This document shows positions 1 to 6,304 of a DNA stretch of 9,520 nt, piece by piece (the first letter of the stretch is position 1; each line of letters opens with the position of its first letter). The stretch covers positions 1 to 9,520 of the forward strand of contig JALVQM010000443.1 in the NCBI GenBank assembly GCA_027025615.1, in the 5' to 3' direction. Origin of the DNA: Desulfobacteraceae bacterium. Lineage in GTDB: Bacteria; Desulfobacterota; Desulfobacteria; Desulfobacterales; Desulfosarcinaceae. The notes beneath the pieces are model-generated. The model made no database searches, was not told where the DNA came from, and saw nothing but the letters and a program-made list of their open reading frames with translations. Position numbers and translations under genes: made by a program.

Positions 1-720
1 GCCTTTAAAATCCAGCAATCCAGGTGAGTCCTCGGCAGCGCTTTCTTCACCCATTTCACCCAGGCTGCTTGCATCATCCGGCGAAAGGTCCTTTTTCAAC
101 TGATTCAGCTCTTTGTAAGCGGATTCTATTACAGGCCGGGTGATAAGATCTGATACGGTCATAGCGGCGGTGATGGTAAGCGGCACCAGCAGGTAGAAGG
201 CTGCGCAGAGGAGGGCGAAAAATACAGCTGTCTTTTGGGACATTTGCCGGAGCCAATCGTGGTATGGCAGCCACCAGCGGATCGATACCAGGGCCAGAAC
301 AGCTGTCAGCATAATAACCAGGGTCCACTGGTCCATCAGGTCCAGAACCTGGAGCAGAAGCTTGAGTATCACAATGGCAGTCCCTCCAGCCAAAACCGCT
401 TTCCAGGCTACATCAATGTAGTCGTAGACCGATTGGACCAGATCTCCCACCTGGAGGTTGAAGCCGATTCCAACGGTTGAACCTTCCAGCATGGCAAGTG
501 AACTTTTAATGGCTGAAAGAATCAAAAAACCGGACAGGGTTCGTTGTTGGGCTTTTTCAAGATAAATTGCGTTATATGTAGCCAGCCGGGCCAGTCCCAT
601 GTGGTCAAGGCCTTGTTCCAGGCCGCCTGTGCTTGCGGCAATTATGGCCCCGGCTAGAAAAACCACTGTCAACAGGCGCTTAAGTGAAGCCCAGGGCTTC
701 TTGCTAATGATTGGCTCCAT
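1..720 (-). CDS. Multi-pass membrane protein of unknown function (3' end beyond window)
   Basis: An uninterrupted frame of 240 codons runs from ATG (720-718) to the left edge, so the C-terminus is missing. The start is supported by a purine-rich ribosome site (AAAGGAAAA) a few bases upstream. The product begins MEPIISKKPWASLKRLL. A hydrophobic segment lies near residues 14-31, an amphipathic or hydrophobic stretch at about 62-80 (SGFLILSAIKSSLAML), and strong membrane segments at about 104-127, 133-149 and 164-190. After these comes a soluble acidic tail rich in Asp, Glu and Ser (about 210-235). I see no catalytic motif and cannot name a family. It is transcribed away from the radical SAM gene across a 173-bp spacer. 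The membrane location is well supported; the function is unknown. Confidence 0.8.
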   Translation of the reverse strand, partial: MEPIISKKPWASLKRLLTVVFLAGAIIAASTGGLEQGLDHMGLARLATYNAIYLEKAQQRTLSGFLILSAIKSSLAMLEGSTVGIGFNLQVGDLVQSVYDYIDVAWKAVLAGGTAIVILKLLLQVLDLMDQWTLVIMLTAVLALVSIRWWLPYHDWLRQMSQKTAVFFALLCAAFYLLVPLTITAAMTVSDLITRPVIESAYKELNQLKKDLSPDDASSLGEMGEESAAEDSPGLLDFKG

Positions 721-790
721 CGGGTTTTCCTTTGGTTGAAGTTGTCAGGCCTTCCGTCAAGGGCCGGATCCAAAGAGCCCTAAGGCCCGG

Positions 791-817
791 ATAGCCATGC
801 TGGGTGCATTCGGCTAT
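791..817. promoter_or_regulatory. Bulged hairpin in the divergent spacer
   Basis: ATAGCCATGC (791-800) pairs with GCAT-TC-GGCTAT (806-817): ten base pairs interrupted by a two-base bulge, with a TGGGT loop. No T-run follows on either strand, so it does not look like an intrinsic terminator. It lies between the divergent membrane-protein and radical SAM genes (spacer 721-893), so a regulatory role in DNA or RNA is possible. A second small dyad, TTGAC-GGT-GTCAA (863-875), lies about 18 bases before the radical SAM start and could be an operator. I could not find a convincing sigma-70 promoter for either gene. Confidence 0.35.
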
Positions 818-893
818 TGCCTTTCAATACCTTATAGTTCATATCAGCGGTGTTGGAAAGACTTGACGGTGTCAAAGCACAATGAGGGTGATG

Positions 894-2639
894 ATGAAGA
901 TAGTTCTTATTTACCCCTATTGCCTGGAAGACAGGCTTGCCCAGGACGATATCAGCGCTGTTCCCATGGGGTTGTATTACGTGGGGGCGGTTTTAAAAGC
1001 CCATGGCTATCAGGTCAGTTTGTTGAATTGGCACCGGATGCGGGGCCGGATGGCAGAAATCAGGGCCGCCCTTCAGGATGAAGACCCTGACATTGTTGCC
1101 TTCAGTATCCTGAATGCCAACCGTTGGGGAGCATTGGAGATAGCCCGGATTGCCAAGCAATTGAAACCGGAAATATTAACCGTTCTCGGCGGTATCGGTG
1201 CCACCTTCCTTTGGCGACATTTTTTGACCCATTTCCCGCAAATCGATTTGGTAGTATGCGGGGAAGGAGAATACACTTTCCTGGAATTGGTGCAATCCAT
1301 TGAAGATGGTCAAGACCTGGAAATGTTAAGCTCAATTGCAGGTCTTGCTCTCAGGCTTGAGGGGCGGCCTTTTTACACCGGACCGCGACCCTTCATCGAA
1401 AACCTTGACAAGTTGCCCATGCCTGCTCGCTACTTTACTTTTCAACACCTGGCCCTTACCCGTGGTTGCCCGGGAAGGTGCAGTTTCTGCGGATCACCTG
1501 CATTCTGGCACCGAAAGGTACGTAGCCATTCAGTGGCTTATTTTGTTGATCAGATGGAACTTTTGGCAAACCGGGGAGTCACTTTTTTCTATGTTTCCGA
1601 CGACACTTTTACCATGGATGGTCGCAGGGTGGTGGCTGTCTGCAAGGAAATTTTACGCCGGGGACTAAAGGTGACCTGGCAAGCAATAAGCCGGGTAAAT
1701 TATGTTTCCGGGCAGATCCTTTTCTGGATGCGAAAAGCCGGATGCATCCAGATCAGCTATGGGGTAGAAAGCGGAGACCATGGAATTCGCAAGTTACTGC
1801 GCAAAGATATTGGTGATGGGCAGATCCAAAAAGCTTTTGCCCTGACAAGTGCCCATGGAATCATGGCCAGGGCTTATTTTATCTACGGAAATCCCGGTGA
1901 AAGCCGGCAGACCATTCAGGCTACCTGCGACTTGATGGATAAAATCAAACCCCTGAGTGCGGTTTTTTATATCCTTGATCTATTTCCGGGAACAGAATTG
2001 TACACTGATTTCAAGCGGCGTACAGGTAACGATGATGACATATGGCTACAAAAAATAGAGGATATAATGTATTTTCAGACAGATCCTGCCCTTGACCAGG
2101 CCGACATCCTGTCTTTTGGAAGGATTCTGCGACGGTGGTTTAATGAAAAACTGCCCGGTTACGTGGATTCTGTCAACCTGGTCCAGGAACCACGCCTGAA
2201 TGCCTGCCATGCTGATTTTCTTTCGAGACTGGCAATGACCTTCAGCCACGGTGATTATGCAGGGCAGTATGGCCGCCAAGCCCTGGGGCTGGCTGATTCC
2301 CTGTATCGCAAATCCCTGGAACTTTCTCCGGATCACAGGGCTTACTGGGGACTCAGCCTTATGGCTCAACAAAAGGGCGCGCTGGAAGAGGCTGTGGGAT
2401 GGGCTGAGGAAGGCCTGACTCATTTCCCCCAAAGTGTCGAATTGAATATAACCCTGGCACGTTCCTGGATGCAAATGGGGCTTTATCGCAGGGCCATGCA
2501 GCAATTGATGCCATTCCGGGAGCGCACGGACGTCCTGCCGTATCTGATAGCCTGCTGCCGCGGTCTTGGCGAAAAAGAGTTGATGAAACAATTCGAAACC
2601 CGTCTGGAATCCCTTCACAGAGATAATAATCAAGTTTAG
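894..2639 (+). CDS. Cobalamin-binding-domain radical SAM protein with C-terminal TPR region
   Basis: I chose ATG 894 (MKIVLIYPYC) because GAGGG (884-888) sits five bases upstream; in-frame ATGs at 882 and 891 have poorer spacing. The product is 581 residues. Residues 1-145 resemble a B12-binding Rossmann domain, with a GGIGAT motif near 100 and a CGEGE motif near 122-126. It lacks a clear DxHxxG cobalamin-ligand motif, which is common in class B radical SAM proteins. The radical SAM core begins with RGCPGRCSFC, whose Cys192, Cys196 and Cys199 (CX3CX2C) would bind the [4Fe-4S] cluster and SAM. A GVESG motif follows near residue 295. From about 440 to 575 the chain is helical and TPR-like (YRKSLELSPDHRAYWGLSL, then two more helix pairs). 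The family includes methylases, cyclases and BchE-like enzymes acting on lipids, peptides or secondary metabolites. The substrate cannot be inferred. It lies 99 bp upstream of a co-directional hybrid kinase. Confidence 0.9.
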   Translation: MKIVLIYPYCLEDRLAQDDISAVPMGLYYVGAVLKAHGYQVSLLNWHRMRGRMAEIRAALQDEDPDIVAFSILNANRWGALEIARIAKQLKPEILTVLGGIGATFLWRHFLTHFPQIDLVVCGEGEYTFLELVQSIEDGQDLEMLSSIAGLALRLEGRPFYTGPRPFIENLDKLPMPARYFTFQHLALTRGCPGRCSFCGSPAFWHRKVRSHSVAYFVDQMELLANRGVTFFYVSDDTFTMDGRRVVAVCKEILRRGLKVTWQAISRVNYVSGQILFWMRKAGCIQISYGVESGDHGIRKLLRKDIGDGQIQKAFALTSAHGIMARAYFIYGNPGESRQTIQATCDLMDKIKPLSAVFYILDLFPGTELYTDFKRRTGNDDDIWLQKIEDIMYFQTDPALDQADILSFGRILRRWFNEKLPGYVDSVNLVQEPRLNACHADFLSRLAMTFSHGDYAGQYGRQALGLADSLYRKSLELSPDHRAYWGLSLMAQQKGALEEAVGWAEEGLTHFPQSVELNITLARSWMQMGLYRRAMQQLMPFRERTDVLPYLIACCRGLGEKELMKQFETRLESLHRDNNQV

Positions 2640-2669
2640 GTTGCTTAAGCCGATACATTCCATGTAGAC

Positions 2670-2694
2670 GGCCATCTTGCCTAGTTGCATGGCC
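2670..2694. promoter_or_regulatory. Dyad symmetry between radical SAM and kinase genes
   Basis: GGCCAT (2670-2675) and ATGGCC (2689-2694) form a perfect 6-bp inverted repeat with a 13-base loop. An outer TTCC/GGAA pairing is possible with an uneven bulge. There is no downstream T-run, so it is not a typical terminator. It occupies the middle of the 99-bp gap before the kinase start and could be an operator, an RNA processing site or chance. The kinase start has no good Shine-Dalgarno sequence, so leader structure could matter there. Confidence 0.3.
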
Positions 2695-2738
2695 TGGAAA
2701 CGGAGTGTGGCTGAACAATATTGGATACTTGATGGATA

Positions 2739-4724
2739 ATGAAAAAACCCTCCATCCATAGGCGTCTCTTCGTCGGTTGTTTCGGGTTGACGATTTGTTC
2801 TTCCTGCTTGACAGCCGGGGTGATTTGTTACTCCAGATACCATGGAATTGATCACCTTTCCCAATTGGCAGCCGACAGCCGGTTGGCTGGCTGTATAGGG
2901 TTGACGGTTCTTGTTGCCGCCTTCATTGCCCTGCTTGGATCTTTACTGGCATCTGACTGGATGCAAAGACCTTTCATGGAAGCTTTGCAAAGACTCCAGT
3001 CCAGGTTGATGGAACAGACCCATGGAAATGGAGTAAGGTCCTGCCGGCCCAGTCAAGGCGATGAGTTTGAGCAACTGGAAGCCTGCCTTGACGAATTCAT
3101 GGCCAGGATGAAGCAATACAACGATAAGCTCAAGGAGCAGGTTCGGCGACGGATAGCTATTCAGCAGGAACTGGGTGAAAGCAGAATCCTTTTCGATACT
3201 TTTATGCAGCATTTGCCGGCCCTTGCATTTATCAAAGACGATAAAGGACGTTATGTTTACCTGAATGAAGCCTGGGATCGTATTTTCAGGCAGGAAATTC
3301 ACCAGATGCTGGGCAAAACTGATGCCGGCCTTTGGCCGGAAAAAGTATCTGCTGTTTTACAGGCAAATGATAAACAGGTTTTAACCAAGGGCCAAGTTTT
3401 GCACACTATTGAGCAGTTGAAAACCGAAAAAGGCCGGAAGTATTACATGGTGGTAAAGTTTCCCCTGGCGCGCAACGGTAACCGGAGGTGGCTGGCCGGT
3501 ATTGCTTTCGATATAACCGACAAGATCCAGGCGGAAAACGACAAGGCCAAACTGGAGGCCCAGCTTGTCCAGGCCCAGAAAATGGAAGCAATCGGCGCCC
3601 TTGCAGGTGGCATAGCTCATGATTTCAATAATATCCTGGCGGCCATAATGGGATACCTGGAGATTGCCAGGATGGATCTTGAACCCGGGCATCCTGTTCA
3701 GAACAGGCTCGAACAGGTTTTGAATGCGGCCAATCGCGCCAAGGACCTTGTAAAGCGGATTCTTACATTTTCACGTAAAAACAACCAGGACCGACAGCCC
3801 GTCGACCTGGTTGGAGTAGCCCGTGATGCTTTGAAGCTGTTAAGGGCTTCCCTGCCTTCCAACATTGAGATCAGGGAGAAAATTAATATTTCGGAAGCCA
3901 TAGTAGTGGCCGACGTTACCCAAATGCACCAGGTTATAATGAACCTTTTCACCAATGCGTCCCACGCCCTGGAAGACGACGGCGGGCAACTTTCCCTGTT
4001 GATTGATAATGTCGTTATTCACGATCCCGGGAAAAACGGGCATGTCGACCTGCCGCCGGGTAAATATATCCTGTTACAGGTAAGTGACACCGGGCATGGA
4101 ATTCCGGAGGCGATCCAGGACAGGATATTTGAACCTTACTTTACCACAAAACCGAAGGGCAAGGGCACGGGTATGGGACTGGCCGTGGTACATGGAATTG
4201 TCAAGGGCCACAGCGGTGTCATAAAACTGAAGAGCAAACCGGGTCAGGGCACATCCTTTACGGTTTACCTGCCGGAGGCCGAGGAGATGTTTTGCCCGCT
4301 GCCGCAAAGAGAGGAAAAATTGGTCGGAGGGGTGGAAAGCATCCTTTTTGTAGATGATGAACAGGCTCTGGCTGAACTCGGTGGCCAGATGCTTTCCAGA
4401 CTCGGTTACAAGGTGGAAATAAGGACCAGTGCCCTGGAGGCTCTGGCGGCTTTCAGGGACCATCCGGGCAAATACGACATGGTTATTACAGATTTGACCA
4501 TGCCCAACATGACCGGTGATGTCCTGGCAGGCAAGCTTATCGAGTTGAGGGCGGATTTACCCGTGATTTTGTGCACTGGCTACAGCGCCCGGGTAAACCA
4601 TCTGAAGGCTGGCAAAATAGGCGTGGCCGCCTTTTTATACAAGCCACTTTCGGTAAAGGAATTGTCGACCACGGTTCGCAATATCCTGGATCAAAATCGC
4701 CGACCCAGGTTGATGGCTCAATGA
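2739..4724 (+). CDS. Membrane-anchored hybrid sensor histidine kinase (PAS-HisKA-HATPase-REC)
   Basis: This 661-residue protein has two hydrophobic segments (about 10-32 and 50-72) flanking a short external loop, then a HAMP-like or coiled linker (73-148). A PAS domain follows (about 150-262; FIKDDKGRYVYLNEAWDRIF is its typical core), then a coiled coil. The HisKA domain carries the autophosphorylation His294 in GGIAHDFNN. The ATPase domain shows an N box (N402, N406), a G1 box DTGHGI (450-455) and a G2 box GKGTGMGL (474-481). The C-terminal receiver has acidic residues D539 and D540, phosphoacceptor D585 in VITDLTMPN, T613 and K635. All key residues for phosphotransfer are present. There is no DNA-binding output, so phosphate probably passes to a partner elsewhere or the receiver tunes the kinase. 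An in-frame stop lies just upstream (2730-2732), fixing ATG 2739 as the first start, but the ribosome site is weak. The 3' end overlaps the convergent small gene by 7 bp. Confidence 0.95.
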   Translation: MKKPSIHRRLFVGCFGLTICSSCLTAGVICYSRYHGIDHLSQLAADSRLAGCIGLTVLVAAFIALLGSLLASDWMQRPFMEALQRLQSRLMEQTHGNGVRSCRPSQGDEFEQLEACLDEFMARMKQYNDKLKEQVRRRIAIQQELGESRILFDTFMQHLPALAFIKDDKGRYVYLNEAWDRIFRQEIHQMLGKTDAGLWPEKVSAVLQANDKQVLTKGQVLHTIEQLKTEKGRKYYMVVKFPLARNGNRRWLAGIAFDITDKIQAENDKAKLEAQLVQAQKMEAIGALAGGIAHDFNNILAAIMGYLEIARMDLEPGHPVQNRLEQVLNAANRAKDLVKRILTFSRKNNQDRQPVDLVGVARDALKLLRASLPSNIEIREKINISEAIVVADVTQMHQVIMNLFTNASHALEDDGGQLSLLIDNVVIHDPGKNGHVDLPPGKYILLQVSDTGHGIPEAIQDRIFEPYFTTKPKGKGTGMGLAVVHGIVKGHSGVIKLKSKPGQGTSFTVYLPEAEEMFCPLPQREEKLVGGVESILFVDDEQALAELGGQMLSRLGYKVEIRTSALEALAAFRDHPGKYDMVITDLTMPNMTGDVLAGKLIELRADLPVILCTGYSARVNHLKAGKIGVAAFLYKPLSVKELSTTVRNILDQNRRPRLMAQ

Positions 4725-4966
4725 ATTAGCAATGCCCCTTTTTCTGTAAGCCGAACCTCGGGAACCGGCCCTTTGCGGTACTCGATAAACCCCTTGGACA
4801 TTAACTCTTTGAGGGCTTTTTCAAAGTCCTTTTTTTCGTAGCGGTCCAGGTTGTTCAGGTATTCCCGGACCAGCCAATCCGGTGGAAGCACGTCGTCAGC
4901 CTCACCGTTGATGGCACGGAATTTATCGAGAATATCTCTTTTGATCGATTTTTTGTCCTTGGGCAT
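4718..4966 (-). CDS. Small putative winged-helix protein
   Basis: This 82-residue protein starts MPKDKKSIKRDILDKF. I prefer ATG 4966-4964 over the in-frame GTG at 4972-4970 because a GGGGG tract lies about eight bases before the ATG but only about two before the GTG. The sequence is charged and soluble. A central helix pair (YEKKDFEKALKELMSKGFIE) is followed by a beta-hairpin-like segment and LTEKGALLI at the end. This order (helices, then 'GFIEYR...VRLTEKG') is what small winged-helix proteins show, such as MarR- or PadR-like recognition modules, so DNA binding is plausible but unproven. Its coding end overlaps the convergent kinase gene by 7 bp. The long inverted-repeat element lies upstream, and a 10-bp palindrome (AACCCGGGTT, 5070-5079) sits about 105 bp upstream of the start. 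Confidence 0.75.
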   Translation of the reverse strand: MPKDKKSIKRDILDKFRAINGEADDVLPPDWLVREYLNNLDRYEKKDFEKALKELMSKGFIEYRKGPVPEVRLTEKGALLIH

Positions 4967-5069
4967 ACCCACAACCCCCAGGCAGATTGTACATTTTACA
5001 CCGCAATCAGAAGCGGTTGCTTCACTTTGTCCAACTCTAAAATCTAATCCCTATTTTTCAGATTGCAAT

Positions 5070-5079
5070 AACCCGGGTT
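5070..5079. promoter_or_regulatory. 10-bp perfect palindrome upstream of the winged-helix gene
   Basis: AACCCGGGTT is perfectly self-complementary and lies at the left edge of the inverted-repeat region, upstream of the minus-strand winged-helix gene. Next to it GAACAC (5080-5085) and GTGTTC (5110-5115) form another 6-bp inverted repeat, which encloses two copies of GCAAGAC. These could be operators or outlying parts of the larger repeat. No function is shown. Confidence 0.3.
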
Positions 5080-5094
5080 GAACACTTGGCAAGA

Positions 5095-5394
5095 CCGCTT
5101 TTGCAAGACGTGTTCATCCCGGATTTTGCAGCTGGCGAGTTTGCCGAAGATGCGAGGCGGAGGGCAGGCAGACGTACTATGGTACTTCAACTGCCCTCCA
5201 ACAAAGCAGATTCGGTAAAATCGCCAGCCCCTTGCGGCTTCAAATGCCTGATGATTTATCACCTAATGAACTTCACCTTTCGGGTGAAAGCACGGCAGGG
5301 AACAAATATATGCTAACTATGTAAAAATTCGATGCAATTGCTTATTGTAGGCATTTGAAGTGCATAATCCGGGTTCATCGGGTGCAAGGGGCGG
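5095..5394. repeat. Large nested, interrupted inverted-repeat element
   Basis: Three arm pairs are visible. The inner pair, 5131-5167 and 5191-5228, is about 37 nt per arm with perfect blocks GCTGGCGA and GGAGGGCAG, near-matching middles and one gap. It closes on a loop holding GTAC-TATG-GTAC. The outer pair, 5095-5130 and 5361-5394, shares CCGC, TTGCA and CCCGGATT(T/A)TGCA. Between the right inner and right outer arms lies a segment of about 132 bp (5229-5360) with its own perfect 12-bp arms, CTTCAAATGCCT (5238-5249) and AGGCATTTGAAG (5349-5360). CCCCTTGC (5228-5235) and GCAAGGGG (5384-5391) also pair. There is no transposase and no conserved reading frame. It could be a non-autonomous palindromic element (MITE- or REP-like), an RNA-forming element, or a site for DNA processing. 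The structure is certain; the class is unknown. Confidence 0.75.
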
Positions 5395-5511
5395 GGGTGC
5401 GGCGGTATATGGGCAAGATGACGCAGCCGCGGACAAAAGCCCTGGGCAAGCAATTTCCCTTCTGGCAGTTCAGCTGGAACATTTGGCCAGATTGACCTTC
5501 AGGTTTATCTC
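5395..5511. other. Gene-free spacer between inverted-repeat element and DUF6485-type gene
   Basis: It starts with a G-rich tract (GGGGG, then GCGGCGG) and holds two copies of GGGCAAG (5411-5417 and 5444-5450). I see no gene, RNA gene or clear intrinsic terminator for the minus-strand operon that ends at 5512. Together with the repeat and the stretch 4967-5094 it makes a 545-bp region without a supportable gene. Confidence 0.5.
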
Positions 5512-5715
5512 TCAGACCCGTTTTTGATTGACCAGTCGGGCAAAGTGCTCGAATGAGCGGTCATAGGTACGCTCTGCATCATCAGGGAAACAACAGGCGG
5601 GAAGCTGGCGCATCCTTAAATGGTAGCTTATGCATTCACAGCAGATTCCCTTACGGGAGCAGGGACTGTAACTGCAGTTACACCGTTCAAGGTTACGTTC
5701 CTGGTTGCATTCCAT
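5512..5715 (-). CDS. Small cysteine-rich protein, DUF6485-type
   Basis: This 67-residue protein has nine cysteines (C3, C12, C14, C19, C25, C26, C28, C41, C42). It opens MECNQERNLERCNCSY and continues with YSPCSRKGICCECISYH, LPACCFPDD and ERTYDRSFEHF. I recognise this pattern as the DUF6485 family, whose function is not established. The Cys spacing suggests a metal or iron-sulfur site, but that is inference. A good ribosome site (AAGGAGAA) precedes the ATG with about eight bases of spacing and lies inside the end of the upstream HD gene. Only two bases separate that gene's stop from this start, so the two are almost certainly cotranscribed and perhaps translationally coupled. Confidence 0.85.
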   Translation of the reverse strand: MECNQERNLERCNCSYSPCSRKGICCECISYHLRMRQLPACCFPDDAERTYDRSFEHFARLVNQKRV

Positions 5716-5717
5716 GT

Positions 5718-6290
5718 TTAAAGTTCTCCTTTTAATCCGATTTCTTCGGCCACCTCGCGCATTCCCATGATGGTAGCTGTTATCAGTTCGGTACGTTCGA
5801 TTCCCAGCATTTGGGCTCCCTGGTCAATAACAGCCCTGTTTACCCCTGCGGCAAAGCGTTTGTCTTTCCATTTTTTCTTGACCGACTTGGCCTTGAGGTC
5901 GAGAACGCTTTTGGATGGTCTTACCAGGGCTGCGGCTGCCACCAGCCCGGTCAATTCATCGATTGCGTAAAGGGTTTTTTCAAGTTCGGTTTCAGGTTTA
6001 ACCTCACTGCAAAGTCCCCAACCATGGCTTACCACGGCCCGTATATAATCTTCCGGCCAGCCCTTTTGGCGCAGGATTTCGGCTGTCTTGGTACAGTGCT
6101 GGTCAGGGAACTTTTCGTAATCCAGGTCATGAATCAGGCCGATAACACCCCATTTTTCCTCGTCTTCCCCTTTTTGCCGGGCAAAGTAACGCATTACCGC
6201 CTCAACTGCCAGGGCATGTTTAAGGAGGCTTTCATTACTGTTATACTCGGTGAGCAAAGTCCAGGCCTGCTCACGGGTGGGAACGGACAT
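5718..6290 (-). CDS. HD-domain (HDIG-type) metal-dependent phosphohydrolase
   Basis: This 190-residue soluble protein carries a single HD domain. The metal ligands are recognisable in order: H25 (LLKHALAVE), H54 and D55 (GLIHDLDYEKFPDQH), H89 (VVSHGWG) and D111 (AIDELTG). The 'LIHDLDYEKFPDQH' and 'AIDELTGLVAAAALVRPSKS' segments are typical of the short HDIG hydrolases often annotated simply as HD-domain proteins. The family hydrolyses phosphomonoesters or nucleotides; the actual substrate is unknown. GGAG lies about six bases upstream of the ATG. The gene sits 14 bp downstream of the HD-GYP gene and 2 bp upstream of the Cys-rich gene, the middle of a tight three-gene unit. Confidence 0.92.
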   Translation of the reverse strand: MSVPTREQAWTLLTEYNSNESLLKHALAVEAVMRYFARQKGEDEEKWGVIGLIHDLDYEKFPDQHCTKTAEILRQKGWPEDYIRAVVSHGWGLCSEVKPETELEKTLYAIDELTGLVAAAALVRPSKSVLDLKAKSVKKKWKDKRFAAGVNRAVIDQGAQMLGIERTELITATIMGMREVAEEIGLKGEL

Positions 6291-6304
6291 TTACAGCTCC
6301 TTTT

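Noticed and set aside
74..328. An 84-codon minus-strand open frame
   Set aside because: It is a different frame of the membrane-protein gene, which has a good start, ribosome site and membrane segments.
2046..2864. A 272-codon minus-strand open frame
   Set aside because: It lies antisense to the end of the radical SAM gene and the start of the kinase, both strongly supported by motifs; its translation shows no family features.
5086..5316. A 76-codon plus-strand open frame
   Set aside because: It runs straight through the inverted-repeat arms and has no good ribosome site; it is a by-product of the repeat.
5095..5394. CRISPR array, tRNA or integron attC site in the gene-free region
   Set aside because: There are no regularly spaced direct repeats, no cloverleaf or CCA end, no integron integrase and no typical attC core sites; the signal is a nested inverted repeat.
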